Positions 34,056-45,156 of a DNA stretch of 64,000 nt are shown piece by piece. Below the pieces are notes generated by a model. It saw nothing but the letters and a program-made list of their open reading frames with translations. It had not been told where the DNA came from and did no database searches. This stretch comes from Verrucomicrobiota bacterium. Lineage in GTDB: Bacteria; Verrucomicrobiota; Verrucomicrobiia; Opitutales; Opitutaceae. The position numbers and the translations under genes were made by a program. Location of the stretch: positions 1-64,000 of the forward strand of contig JAEZGX010000040.1 of assembly GCA_023416735.1 (NCBI GenBank), given 5' to 3'. Every line of letters begins with the position of its first letter. Positions within the stretch are counted from its first letter, which is position 1.

Positions 34056-34119
34056 GAGCGGGGCTAACCGCGACGGGCACGACGGCGGTGCGGAGCCCGG
34101 GTCGCGCGGCGGGTTTCAC

Positions 34120-35180
34120 CTAGGTGAGCGGGAGGGTGAGGCGGAAGGTGGTGCCGAGCGAACTGGTGGAGTCGAGGACGAGGGTGGCGTTGATCTGGCG
34201 GGCGAGAAGCTGGGAGATGGCGAGACCGAGACCGGAACTGCCCGGGCGGCCGCTGCGACCGGGTTCGAAAAGATGCGGGCGTAGTGTATCGGAAATCCCG
34301 TGACCTTCGTCGGAGACGAGAACCGTGACGCGATCGGAGTCGTTGCGGAAGAGGACCTGAACGGTGTCGTCCGGGGATGAAGCATGAAGGGCGTTGTCGA
34401 CGAGATTGTTGATGATGAGACAGAGAATTCCTCCGCGATGGCTGTCGATGGGGTGGGCGAAACCGCCGGTGATCTCGAGGGTCACGTTGCGCTTTTGGGC
34501 GGTGGAGAGATTGCGGCGGCGAACGAGGTCGACGAGTTCGTGACTGGTGAGTTCGTAGGAAGCAGCGGCGGCGTGATCGCCGAGGAGGGCGACGGCTTCC
34601 TGAATCATCGCCTGCATGCGATCGGTGTAGTCGGCAGCGGTGCGCCAATCGGGTGCATCCGTATTTTCGCGACCGCTGACAACGGCGCGGAGCCCGGCGA
34701 CGGAGCCTTGCAGGCCGTGGAGGAGATGAGAGGTGATCTGGCCGAGGGCGGAGGCCTTGGCGGCGAGGGAGAGTTCGAAATTGGCGCGGACGAGTTGTTC
34801 GTTGCGCTGGGTGATCGTGCGCTGCGCGCGGCGCAGGCTGAGGAACGCGGCGGCGACAATGACGCCGAAGCAGAGGAAACCGAGCGCGAGCGTGACCTGG
34901 GTTTGGCGGAGGACGGTGCGGTCGAGAAGGGCGAGCTCGTGAGCGAGGGCGCGGGCGTCGAGGTGATAGCGGACGAAGCCGATCAGGTGGTGGGGCGGCG
35001 GCGGGAGGATCGTTGGGTGTGGGCGGGCGGTGAAGCGGGAGGAGGATTTCGCTCAGTCGATAAGGTAGCTGCAGCTTCGTGCACGCGATTGCGTCGAGGG
35101 GGTGGATACCGGTTGGGTGCATGCAACCGATGCCGAGCCGCAAGCGGAGGCGCCGGGTGGGGGCTTGGAACCACGGTCAT
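34120..35180 (-). pseudogene. Histidine kinase with frameshift and lost sensor domain
   Basis: The intact part (about 34120 to 34990) encodes, in order, a sensor-end fragment 'GFVRYHLDARALAHEL', one membrane helix (TLALGFLCFGVIVAAAF), a coiled segment, a dimerisation/phospho-acceptor region ('LGQITSHLLHGLQGSVAGL') and an ATPase domain with N box 'INNLVDNALHA' and G boxes 'DEGHGI' and 'GLGLAI'. That frame hits a stop at 35053 without any ATG. The preceding residues 'SEILLPLHRPPTPND', which belong before 'GFVRYHL' in this type of kinase, lie in another frame. A plausible original ATG (35178-35180, 6 bases after the regulator stop) is in the third frame. Room for the first membrane helix and most of the sensor is missing. 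I read it as a decayed kinase; sequencing or assembly error is the alternative. Confidence 0.6.
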
Positions 35181-35186
35181 GCGCGG

Positions 35187-36566
<1,380 letters not shown>

Positions 36567-36656
36567 GCGCGGGGAAGTGCGCGACGGGGGCGGGGAGATT
36601 ACAAATTTAAAATTTGTGAGTGGTGACGGCGGGAGTGCGCTCGCGGCCTGTGGGCG

Positions 36657-36684
36657 AAAAAAAGCGCGGCTGAAGGGCCGCGCT
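36657..36684 (-). terminator. Intrinsic terminator after the second Gfo/Idh gene
   Basis: AGCGCGGC / GCCGCGCT stem with a short loop; on the minus strand a run of seven T follows. It lies about 60 bases past the stop of the minus-strand oxidoreductase gene, with a GAGAACGAGAA repeat copy in between. Confidence 0.8.
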
Positions 36685-36689
36685 GGGAG

Positions 36690-36723
36690 GAGAACGAGAA
36701 AGATTAAGAGAACGAGAACGAGG
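36690..36723. repeat. Intergenic GAGAACGAGAA repeat, copy B
   Basis: GAGAACGAGAAAG followed by AAGAGAACGAGAACGAGG, a direct-repeat form of the unit found at 26449-26524 and 38246-38318. It lies between the end of the oxidoreductase gene and its terminator. No coding role. Confidence 0.65.
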
Positions 36724-36743
36724 AGCGGCAGGTGGTCGGGGTG

Positions 36744-38120
36744 TTACGCGAAGGAGTAGTTATAGGGTTTGCGCATTTTACGCTTCAGGTAGCGGTTGGC
36801 TTCGCGGGCGTGGGAGCCGACGAATTTCTCCTTGTCGGAATCCCACGTGAGTTTCTTGCCGGTGCGGAGCGAGATGGCGCCGAGGTGGCACATGATCGCC
36901 GAGCGGTGGCCGGTGACGACGTCGCAGATCGGATCCTGGCGGGAGCGGACGCAATCGAAGAAGTTTTTCCAGTGGTCGTTGCTCTTGTAGAGACGCTCGG
37001 CGTTTTCGGGGAGCGGGGCGCGGAGGAGATCGCGGTCGCTGGCCTCGATGACGTTGCGGTTGACCCAAATCCAGCCGTCTGTCCCCACAAAACGGATACC
37101 ATTGCGCTGGCCGTCCTTGTTGAGGATTTCGCCGTAGATGGAGTCGTCGGGCGTGGTGTGAATGTTGAGCTTTACGCCGTTGGCGTAGGTGTAGTTGACG
37201 ACGTAGCTGCCGTAGGCGTCGTAGCCGCCGGGGATGGGTTCGGCGAGGCGGGTGGATTCGACCTCGCGCGGGGCGACGAGACCGACGGCCCAGTAGGCGA
37301 TGTCGTTGTGGTGCGCGCCCCAGTCGGTCATGGTGCCGCCGGAGTAGTCATACCAGAAGCGGAACGTGCCGTGACTGCGTTCCTTCATGTATTCAACTTT
37401 TGGAGCCTGACCGAGCCAGAAGTCCCAGTTGAGGCCGGCGGGGACGGGCGACGATTTGAACGGGCCGCCGCGGAGACCTTGCGGGAGCCAGACGTTCGCT
37501 TCTTTGAGCTGGCCGATGCGGCCGTTGCGAACGAGTTCGCAGGCGAGGCGGAAGCGTTCCGAGCTGCGTTGCTGGGTGCCGGTTTGGAGAACGGTTTTGT
37601 TGTCGCGGACGGCTTTGATGAGATGGCGGCCCTCGTCGATCGTGAGCGTGAGAGGCTTTTCGGCGTAGATGTCTTTGCCGGCTTTGGCGGCGGCGATGTT
37701 GATGATCGTGTGCCAGTGGTCGGGCGTGACGTTGACGATGACGTCGACGTCCTTGCGATCGAGGACGCGGCGGAAGTCGGAGAACGAATCGGGCTTTTTT
37801 CCGTCGACGGTGAATTTGGCGACGGCTTCGGCGGCGTGGTTATCGTCGACGTCGCACACGGCGACGATGTTGCCGTGGTTCATGGCGTTCTGGCCGTCCC
37901 ATTTTCCCATGCCGCCGCAGCCGACGAGGGCGATGTTGGGGCGGTCGTTGGCGGAGAGTTTGGGCGCAGCGGTTTCGGCGGCGAGGAGTTGACGCTCGAT
38001 GAACCAGGACGGGAGGCCGGTGGCAGCGGCGAGAATCGCGACGCGTTTGACGAAGGAGCGGCGCGAGAGGTGGAAGTGCGGGGTGGACGAAGCGGACGAG
38101 GAGGAGTTGGGGTGGGTCAT
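36744..38120 (-). CDS. Gfo/Idh/MocA oxidoreductase, Tat-exported
   Basis: 458 residues. A long Tat signal with 'LSRRSFVKRVAILAAATGLP' (twin Arg at about 20-21). The Rossmann motif 'NIALVGCGGMG' (about 62-72) and 'AEKPLTLT' (catalytic Lys of the EKP motif) are clear, followed by the C-terminal domain 'GGTMTDWGAHHNDIAYWA' with conserved Asp and His. Paralogue of the oxidoreductase at 13858-15024 but longer and with a standard EKP motif. Exported members in this phylum oxidise sugars or open 3-keto-glycosides together with DUF1080 proteins. It has its own terminator, so it is monocistronic. Confidence 0.93.
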   Translation of the reverse strand: MTHPNSSSSASSTPHFHLSRRSFVKRVAILAAATGLPSWFIERQLLAAETAAPKLSANDRPNIALVGCGGMGKWDGQNAMNHGNIVAVCDVDDNHAAEAVAKFTVDGKKPDSFSDFRRVLDRKDVDVIVNVTPDHWHTIINIAAAKAGKDIYAEKPLTLTIDEGRHLIKAVRDNKTVLQTGTQQRSSERFRLACELVRNGRIGQLKEANVWLPQGLRGGPFKSSPVPAGLNWDFWLGQAPKVEYMKERSHGTFRFWYDYSGGTMTDWGAHHNDIAYWAVGLVAPREVESTRLAEPIPGGYDAYGSYVVNYTYANGVKLNIHTTPDDSIYGEILNKDGQRNGIRFVGTDGWIWVNRNVIEASDRDLLRAPLPENAERLYKSNDHWKNFFDCVRSRQDPICDVVTGHRSAIMCHLGAISLRTGKKLTWDSDKEKFVGSHAREANRYLKRKMRKPYNYSFA

Positions 38121-38245
38121 TTCAGCGAGAAGTGAAGATGGAGAAGGTCGGAGAAGCGGGACGAGGAGGCAAGCGGCAGGACGTGGTGGGGTGGTGGATC
38201 GTAATGGCAGGGCGAAGTGCGGGTGCAGTATCAGGATGACGCAAT

Positions 38246-38318
38246 GGTTCTCGTTTTCCTACTCGCGATCATGCTGGTGAAGCGGAGATCGGTCGCGGGA
38301 GAACGCGAAAGAGAACGA
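38246..38318. repeat. Intergenic GAGAACGAGAA repeat, copy C (inverted arms)
   Basis: Left arm GGTTCTCGTTTTC..CTCGCGA and right arm TCGCGGGAGAACGCGAAAGA followed by GAACGA are imperfectly complementary. This copy lies between the oxidoreductase start and the macroglobulin stop, 30 bases past the latter, which fits a terminator-like function for the macroglobulin gene. Same family as the copies at 26449 and 36690. Confidence 0.68.
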
Positions 38319-38348
38319 TTACGGGGACGAGGTGAGAGACGTCTCGCT

Positions 38349-41300
38349 TTATTTTTCTATTTTTAGGCGGCGGGAGTCGGAGTTGGCGGTGATCTCGGGG
38401 ACATACATCGCGCCCGCGGTGACGGGGAGGGCACGGAAGTTGCCCGGGGTGACGGCGCGAAGACCGAAGCGGAGTTCCCACGTGCCGGCCTCGATGCGAT
38501 CGAGGAAGAAGACGCTGCGATCGTCGTGCTCTTCCCGATACAACGGGCGCCCGGCGTCGGCCGTGGTCGAGGTTTCGTTTCGTGTGTTGGGGAGATGAAC
38601 AAGGCGGGCGTCCCAGCCGCTGAGCGGGTTGAGGGGTTCGCAACCGGCGGGTTTGGGGACCTCGATCATGAGGTATTCGAGCTCTTGAGGAACAGTGAGG
38701 GTGATGCGGGCCGTGACTTGTTCGGCGATGCGAGCTGAACCGTTGGGAGCGAGTGGCTCGGGAGTGAGACGGAGCATGCCAATGAGGGTCGGTTCGGCTT
38801 TTTGGCGTTCGAACGTGCGGGATGTTTCGATGAGGTGAGCGCTGGGCTGGACGCTGTCGCCGCGGGCCCAGGAGGAGGCAAGGGCGGTGGCGAGGACGGG
38901 AGTGCGGCCGGAGGTGCGGCGGACGGTGAAAGTATTTTCACCGGGACGGAGGGCGGAGGCGGGGATGTCGATGGCGGCTGGGATTTCGAGAAGCGTGTCG
39001 CGGGAGAATGCGATGCGACGGATGGACGTGTCGTTGGCGAGGAGTTCGATTTCGCCGGACGCGTCGAGCTGGCCGTGGTGCTGGAGGAAGGTGTTGAGGG
39101 CGAGAATGGCGAGAGCGGTGTCGCGCGTGCTGGACCAGTGGGCGCTGCGGCGATTGAGCGCGAGCCAGTGGGCAGAAGGTTCGACGAGTGGGTTTTTCGG
39201 ATCCAGGGCGAGGAAGGCGAGGAGCGTGACGGCCGTGGATTCGACGGCGCCTTCGGAGGCGCGCCAGTAGTTCCGGGCGGCGCCCCAGAAGGCGGTTTCG
39301 CCGAGGCCGGCGGCGGAGGCGCGCTGGACGCCGTTGTCGAGATTGCGGAGGAGCGTGGCGGATTGGTCGGGCGTGCCGAAGCGTTTCGACGCGAGAGCGA
39401 GCCAGGCGCGGCCGGAGGCGGAGAGACGGTCGCGTTCCGTGAAGGCGGTGGTGAAGCGGGTTTGGAGCTCGGGAAGTTGTGTAACGTTGGGAAGGCTTTC
39501 GAGGCGCGCGACCGCGGCGAGGGCGAAGGCGGTGGAATCGTCGAAGGACGTGGAGGCGTTGAGGGCGAGGGCGAGAGAGCGGTGGGATTTCTCGGCAAGT
39601 GTATCCGGAATCTCGATGCCGGCGTCCGCGGCGAGGGAGAGACCCCAGGAGACGTAGGCGGTCATCCAGAGATCCGGCGAAGCGCCGGGCCACCAACCGT
39701 AACCGTGCCATTGGTGGGCTTTGTCGAGACGGGCGAGGCTTTGGCGGACGACCTCGTCGATCGAGTCGAGGCCGGCGGTCTTTTCGCGGCGGGCGCGATC
39801 GGCGGCGGTTTCGCGCGCCAGAATGCGGCGTTCGACGGCGGCGGGATCAAGGCCGAGATCGGTGAGGGTTTGGCGAACAACGACCGCGGGGAGGAAGCGG
39901 CTCATGGTTTGTTCGACGCAGCCGTAGGGGAAGTCGATGAGGTAAGGCAGTGCGTCGAGGAGGGTGAGTGCGTGGTTCGGCGAGAGTTGGACGGAGACGT
40001 GCGTGCGCGAAGGATCGAGCGGTGACGGCAGGGCGAGCGAGAAAGATGTGACGCGGGAGTCGGCGGCGAGGCGGCCGAAGGAGGCGGTGTGTTGTTGGAG
40101 TCCGTCCTCGAGGATGGGCAGCGGAAGCTGCATGGCGTCGGACTCGGCGCCGGCGTGCGCGGTGAGGGTAAGTTCGGCGGCACCGGGAGTGGTGGCGCGG
40201 AGCGGCCAGGCGGTGGACGATTCGGAATGAGGAGCGACGGAGATGGTTTGCGATGGAAGCAACGCGATAGGTTCGAGCGGGCCGGAAAGGGCGAGAGTGG
40301 CATGGGCGTCGAGAGGCGAATCGGTGCGATTGACGAGCGTGGCGGACGGCGAAGCGGTGTCGCCGGCGATGAGGAAGCGGGGGAGGTTGAGGCGGGCCTG
40401 GAAGGGGAGCGACGTGCGTGCGAAGGCGCGGGCAGCGCCGAAGGTGTCGCCGTCGGGGCCGGTGGCGTGGGCGTCGATACGCCAGCGGGTGAGGTTGTCG
40501 GGAAAGTTGAAGGAGACGCGGGCTTCGCCGCGAGAGTCGGTGAGGACAGACGGAGACCAGAAAGCGGTGGAAGCAAAACGCGTGCGGAGATGGAGGGCGG
40601 GGGGGCCAGCCGATGGTGCGAAGTTTCCGGCCGTGGTCGTCGCGCTGGCTTCATCGTGCAGGAGTAAGTTCGCGCGCGCGCCGGCGAGGGTATGGCCAGC
40701 TTTGTATCCGGCTTCCACTACACTGTTCACGGCGAACGGAGAGAGGGTCACGACGTCTTCATCGATCGTTTCTGACGGATTCAAGATCGCGCCCGGGCGG
40801 GGATCGGCGAGGCGAACGATCGGTCCGGAATCAACGGTGGACCAGACTGGGCGAGCTTCGACGATGCGGGAGGCGCGAAGGAAGTCGGGCAGTGCGGCGT
40901 CCGGCGCATCCGTTTCCGGCGAGACGAGGGAAATGACGGCGTCGTCGGCGACGGCGAGAGTCAGTTCGACGTTGGCGGCGGGTTGGCCGGAGGAGGTTTT
41001 GGCGGCGACGACGAGTTGGGTGGGGTCGCCGGGACGGTGTTCGTCGGCATCGGCCGTGATGGCGGTTTCGATCAAGTGATCTGTATTCGAAACTGAGATA
41101 CTTGAAGTGGCGGAGACGCGATGATCCGTCGGCGTGGACGTGGCGTGAAATTCGACGCTGCCGGAGCCGAAAAGCGTGGGGAGGTGGTCGAAGGTATGGA
41201 GCGAAAAGCGGCCGTGGAGGACGGCGGGTTCAGTGAGCAGGTGGGAGACGCCGCGGACGGTGAACCACGCGCGCGCGGCCCCGGCTGGAGCGATGCCGAG

Positions 41301-44129
41301 AGCGGGGAGCGGTTGGTTGCTGTGCGTTTCGGCGGGGAGGACGATCGCGGAGATTTCGGGATTGAGAGCGAGATCGGGTGCAGACGGGTCGACGGCGATC
41401 AGGGACAGGACTTCGCGGCGAGCATCGAGAAGCGGGTCGCCGGGACGATCGCGGCGTTGGGAGTCGAAGAGGGTGCGGCGGCCCCAGAGACGGTGGACGA
41501 CGGGGGAGATTTCGCGATCAGTGAAAAAGCGAAGGCGGAAGGCGCCCGGGCGCGGGAGGCGGAATGAAGTTTCGAGGCGACCGTCGGCGGAAGGTAGTGG
41601 TTTTTCGGAGACAACGGTTTCGGTGTAACCGGCGTGAACGAGGCGCCAGGTGTCGGGAACGCGCTGGGTGGCGCTGCCGACGCGTTGCCATTCGGCGGAG
41701 ACGCGTTCGGGAGGGACGATGGCGCCCATGTCGTCGATCCACACCTCGGTCCAACGAAGTTCGAGAAGTTGAGCGCTGCCATCGAAACGGGCGGGACGAT
41801 TCTGGCCGTCGCGGACGACGGCGGAGACGGAGATCGTTTCGCCGACGCGAGCGAGGCGCGGTGTGGTCCAGCCGAGCGGGTCGAGCGTGAGACCGGTTTC
41901 GCTGATGGTGAGGGTGGTGTCGGCGTTGGCGGAGGCGGCGCCGGTGGGATTGACGGCGGCGTTCACGCGCAGACGCGTGTTTTCCGGAAGAAATGCCGGG
42001 AGCGGCAACGTGAAATCGGCGTGTCCTAGCGCGTCGGTGGTGCCGGTGAGCGGGCGTTCGGCCAACGAGCGACTCCATTCGGCCACGGTTTCGTCGGGGG
42101 AAGGAAAGAAGTCGTCGATGTAGAACTGGCAGGTGACGGGGGCTTCGGTGAGCGGACCGCCGGAGAAGTAAGAGGCGTTGACGCGAACGGTGATTTCGCG
42201 GCCGGGACGGAGTGTCGCGGGCTCGCTGGCGAGGGAAACGTTGGCAATGACGGCGGGAGGGACGAAGCGATCGACCTGGAAGAGCGAGGTGGAGGACTCG
42301 ATGCCACCGCCCTCGTGCTCGCGGAAAAGATCGAGACGGGCGTGTCCGGGTCGAACATCGGCGGGAATCTCGATCTCGCCGTGCGCGGTGCCGTGGGCGC
42401 TCAGCGAAAGCGGGGTGGTGTCGACGAGCGTCGTATCGTTTAGAATGATACGGTAGCGAAGGGACTCGAGATTGGCGGGGATGATGAAGCGATCTTCATG
42501 GCGCTCGCGAGCGACGAGCCGCCAGCGGGCGGTTTCGCCGGGACGGTAGAGCGGACGGTCGGTTACGACATCGACGTAGATCGATTCGGGGCCATCGCGT
42601 CCCAAGGCAAAGAAGGGCAGCAACACGGGGTGATCGCCGATGAAGGCGAGCGTGTTGTGCGCGTGGTCGGAGAGGAGAGGAAGGCTGGCGGCACCGGATG
42701 CATCGGTGGTGGCTTCCCAGCGCGCGAGCGGGTTTCGACGGACTGGAGTGAAACCTTGGATACGGGCGTTGGCGATGGGCGTGCCGTCGCTCGCGTGGAA
42801 GGCGAACAGCTGGCCGGACGTGGCGCTGGAAAGTTGCGCAAGGGCGCGGGCCGAAGAGGCGAGAAAGCGGCCTTGCCAAGTGACCGAGTCGCCGGTTTGG
42901 GGGCGGCGACCTTCGATGGTGAGCAGATAGGCACCCGCCGGGAGAGAAGGGGCGGCGTCGATGACTTGAGAGTGCCAGGTCAGGTGCGTGGCGCTGGCGA
43001 GTGGAATCGACCATTCGCGAAGCCGCTCGGCGGAGGTGGGGTGAACGACCTTGTTGGACGGACGAGGCGTGAGGCTGTCGGCAAGGTCGAGCGAGATCCA
43101 ATCGTCAGGCGAGAGACGGTCGAGAGTGACGTGAAGCGAATCGAGGCCGGCGGTGCCGAAGCTGAAGCGGACGGGAGCGTCGGGAGCGACGACGGACGGG
43201 AGGTGGACCAGGAGTGTGGGGTCGGAGAGAGATTGCTCAATCGTGCCGAGTTCGGAGCGGAGGGAGTGGACGAGGGCGGCGGGTTGAGCGGGGAGTTGGT
43301 CGCGGACGGCGCGAATTTCGGCGAGCAGAGCGGGGACGTCGGCAGGTGTGTTCGGAGCCATGTCGGGAGACCAGCGCGAGCGGATGCGCCAAAGGAGCGC
43401 TTCGGCGTGGATGAAAGGCGCCCAGATTGTGGATGGAGCGGCGGCGGCGGCAGCGGACCACAATGTGGCGTGGTCTTGGCGATCTGGAATCGAAGCGGAA
43501 GAACGCGGTGCAGAGAACGTCCGTGCGAGTTGCCAAGCAGACCAGGCGCGATCGTCAGGGGCAGTGGCCACGCGAGCGGCGTGGGAGAGATGTGCGCGAA
43601 AAGCGGAGAATTCTGCGTGGTAGATCGCGGACGAGTCGGTGAGCGATCGTTGAAGGAAATCGACGTAGCGATGAGCGCTCTCGGCGGTAGGTGATTGCGA
43701 AGCGAGGTGGTCTGCGATCGCGGTGCGGAGTTTCCAGGATTCTCCGAGGCCGAGTTGTTCCGCGAGATCGGCACGGCTGGTGAGCAGACTGATCCAGAAT
43801 TCGTCGCGGACGCGCTGGGAGTTGTGATAGGGCGCGGCGAGAGAGTCGAAACGGGCGAACAGGTCGATGGACCAGTTGAGACCGCGCTGCCAGCGGGTGG
43901 TAATTTCGGAGCGCCAGCTGGCGTCGAGGATCCAGAGTTCGAGCCAGCGGCGGGTGTCCGGATCGGGGGCGACGCCGAGAGCGGCGGTGTAGCGTTCCTT
44001 CGCGTGTTCCCAGGAGTTTTCGGCGGCGAAGGATTGAGCCTCGGAAAGGAGCGTCGGGTAGTCCTTGGGCGCAGTCGCGGCGGCGAGAAGGAACGGAAAC
44101 AGAGCGACGAGGAGAAGGAAACGGCGCAT
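38349..44129 (-). CDS. Bacterial alpha-2-macroglobulin with thioester and TonB-receptor-like segment
   Basis: 1,926 residues; signal peptide RFLLLVALFPFLLAAATA without a lipobox Cys. The N-terminal third is helical and specific to this protein. MG2-type domains follow, with 'TDRPLYRPGETARW' near residue 525. The bait and later MG region precede 'FASTAFWSPSVLTD' and 'FPDNLTRWRIDA', and the thioester domain has Cys1404-Val-Glu-Gln1407 in 'PYGCVEQTMS', so the thioester can form. The family traps proteases in the periplasm or at the surface. Odd feature: residues about 1121-1160 contain 'DEDVVTLSPFAVNS' and 'AGYKAGHTLAGARAN', which look like the N-terminal TonB-box/plug entry of Opitutaceae TonB-dependent receptors. 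The WYL regulator gene ends 37 bases upstream on the same strand. The partner PbpC, common next to macroglobulins, is absent. Confidence 0.92.
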   Translation of the reverse strand: MRRFLLLVALFPFLLAAATAPKDYPTLLSEAQSFAAENSWEHAKERYTAALGVAPDPDTRRWLELWILDASWRSEITTRWQRGLNWSIDLFARFDSLAAPYHNSQRVRDEFWISLLTSRADLAEQLGLGESWKLRTAIADHLASQSPTAESAHRYVDFLQRSLTDSSAIYHAEFSAFRAHLSHAARVATAPDDRAWSAWQLARTFSAPRSSASIPDRQDHATLWSAAAAAAPSTIWAPFIHAEALLWRIRSRWSPDMAPNTPADVPALLAEIRAVRDQLPAQPAALVHSLRSELGTIEQSLSDPTLLVHLPSVVAPDAPVRFSFGTAGLDSLHVTLDRLSPDDWISLDLADSLTPRPSNKVVHPTSAERLREWSIPLASATHLTWHSQVIDAAPSLPAGAYLLTIEGRRPQTGDSVTWQGRFLASSARALAQLSSATSGQLFAFHASDGTPIANARIQGFTPVRRNPLARWEATTDASGAASLPLLSDHAHNTLAFIGDHPVLLPFFALGRDGPESIYVDVVTDRPLYRPGETARWRLVARERHEDRFIIPANLESLRYRIILNDTTLVDTTPLSLSAHGTAHGEIEIPADVRPGHARLDLFREHEGGGIESSTSLFQVDRFVPPAVIANVSLASEPATLRPGREITVRVNASYFSGGPLTEAPVTCQFYIDDFFPSPDETVAEWSRSLAERPLTGTTDALGHADFTLPLPAFLPENTRLRVNAAVNPTGAASANADTTLTISETGLTLDPLGWTTPRLARVGETISVSAVVRDGQNRPARFDGSAQLLELRWTEVWIDDMGAIVPPERVSAEWQRVGSATQRVPDTWRLVHAGYTETVVSEKPLPSADGRLETSFRLPRPGAFRLRFFTDREISPVVHRLWGRRTLFDSQRRDRPGDPLLDARREVLSLIAVDPSAPDLALNPEISAIVLPAETHSNQPLPALGIAPAGAARAWFTVRGVSHLLTEPAVLHGRFSLHTFDHLPTLFGSGSVEFHATSTPTDHRVSATSSISVSNTDHLIETAITADADEHRPGDPTQLVVAAKTSSGQPAANVELTLAVADDAVISLVSPETDAPDAALPDFLRASRIVEARPVWSTVDSGPIVRLADPRPGAILNPSETIDEDVVTLSPFAVNSVVEAGYKAGHTLAGARANLLLHDEASATTTAGNFAPSAGPPALHLRTRFASTAFWSPSVLTDSRGEARVSFNFPDNLTRWRIDAHATGPDGDTFGAARAFARTSLPFQARLNLPRFLIAGDTASPSATLVNRTDSPLDAHATLALSGPLEPIALLPSQTISVAPHSESSTAWPLRATTPGAAELTLTAHAGAESDAMQLPLPILEDGLQQHTASFGRLAADSRVTSFSLALPSPLDPSRTHVSVQLSPNHALTLLDALPYLIDFPYGCVEQTMSRFLPAVVVRQTLTDLGLDPAAVERRILARETAADRARREKTAGLDSIDEVVRQSLARLDKAHQWHGYGWWPGASPDLWMTAYVSWGLSLAADAGIEIPDTLAEKSHRSLALALNASTSFDDSTAFALAAVARLESLPNVTQLPELQTRFTTAFTERDRLSASGRAWLALASKRFGTPDQSATLLRNLDNGVQRASAAGLGETAFWGAARNYWRASEGAVESTAVTLLAFLALDPKNPLVEPSAHWLALNRRSAHWSSTRDTALAILALNTFLQHHGQLDASGEIELLANDTSIRRIAFSRDTLLEIPAAIDIPASALRPGENTFTVRRTSGRTPVLATALASSWARGDSVQPSAHLIETSRTFERQKAEPTLIGMLRLTPEPLAPNGSARIAEQVTARITLTVPQELEYLMIEVPKPAGCEPLNPLSGWDARLVHLPNTRNETSTTADAGRPLYREEHDDRSVFFLDRIEAGTWELRFGLRAVTPGNFRALPVTAGAMYVPEITANSDSRRLKIEK

Positions 44130-44166
44130 GGCGAGGAGCGTTGGAAGGGGCGGCTTGGTGGCTCCC

Positions 44167-45156
44167 TTATTTGGAATAGAGGGAGGCGAGGGCGGTGGCG
44201 GTTTGGCGGAGGGTGGAGCGCAATTCGGGCGGGGAGAGGACCTCGGCGTGGGCGCCCCAGCTGAGTATCCATTGTTCCACTTCGGTGAGGGCGCCGAGGC
44301 GGAGATGGAGCTCGAGGGCGCCGTCGGGGAGGTCGCGCATTTCCTGGGATTCGTGCCATTCGCGTTCGCGAATGCGCTCGGCGACGGTGGCGGAGAAACG
44401 GATGACAACCCTGTAGTCGCCGGTGCCGCCGAGGACGCCGAGAGCGTTGGCGAAGAACTTTTCGGGGGAGAAGTCGGCGGGGCGGGTAAAAGACTGCTTG
44501 GTGCTGACGGCGTCGGCGATGCGCGGAAGGGCGAAGGTGCGGAGGGCGTCGCGTTGGAGATCGTGGCCGACGAGATACCAGAGGTTTTCGCGGTTGGCGA
44601 GGTGGTAGGGGCGAACCCGGCGGTTGGATTTTCGGGTGTCTCCGGGTTTTCGATACGTAAAGGTGACCTCGTGTTGATGGAGGACTGCAGCGCTGAGGGT
44701 GTTGAAGATGGCGAGGTCGGTTTTGCCGAGGCCGATGTTTTTGAAGGAGACGGATTGGAGTTCGTCGGCGGGAGAAAACGAGATGCGGTCTCGAAGGCCG
44801 CGGGAAAGTTTTTCGAAGGAAGCCTCGAGCTGGCGGTGAAAAGGGGTGCCGCGGTATTGCTGGAGAGCGCGTTGGGCGACGAGGAGGGCGAGGAGTTCGC
44901 CTTCGGAGACATTGACCGTAGGGAAGGCGGTGACGGGCTGGGTATAGCGGTAGGCTTGGATTTGCGCGTCGAATTCGATGGGAAGATCGAGGCGATCGCG
45001 CATGAAGGCGATGTCGCGGACGATGGTTTTCCGCGAGACCTCGAGAAGGCGCATGAGCTTCGTGCTGTTGGTGAGGGCTCCGCGGCGAAGCTCGTCGTGA
45101 ATTTTTAGCATGCGCTCCAAGGGAGGGCGGGAGAGTTGGGCGCGTAGGGCGGGCAT
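44167..45156 (-). CDS. WYL-domain transcriptional regulator (YafY-like)
   Basis: 329 residues. N-terminal winged helix-turn-helix ('STKLMRLLEVSRKTIVRDIA', about 30-50), then a WYL domain with its signature order of residues in 'NRRVRPYHLANRENLWYLVG' (about 178-197) and a C-terminal WCX-like extension. These regulators bind ligands, probably nucleotide or nucleic-acid related, through the WYL domain and often repress stress or defence genes. The macroglobulin gene follows after 37 bases, so the regulator probably controls its own operon. The divergent 208-residue unknown protein starts 105 bases away and may share its control region. Confidence 0.93.
   Translation of the reverse strand: MPALRAQLSRPPLERMLKIHDELRRGALTNSTKLMRLLEVSRKTIVRDIAFMRDRLDLPIEFDAQIQAYRYTQPVTAFPTVNVSEGELLALLVAQRALQQYRGTPFHRQLEASFEKLSRGLRDRISFSPADELQSVSFKNIGLGKTDLAIFNTLSAAVLHQHEVTFTYRKPGDTRKSNRRVRPYHLANRENLWYLVGHDLQRDALRTFALPRIADAVSTKQSFTRPADFSPEKFFANALGVLGGTGDYRVVIRFSATVAERIREREWHESQEMRDLPDGALELHLRLGALTEVEQWILSWGAHAEVLSPPELRSTLRQTATALASLYSK

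Noticed and set aside
38802..40025. 407-codon open frame on the plus strand inside the macroglobulin gene
   Set aside because: Gly/Glu/Val-rich translation without domains; it is the complement of a strongly supported coding region with a thioester motif.
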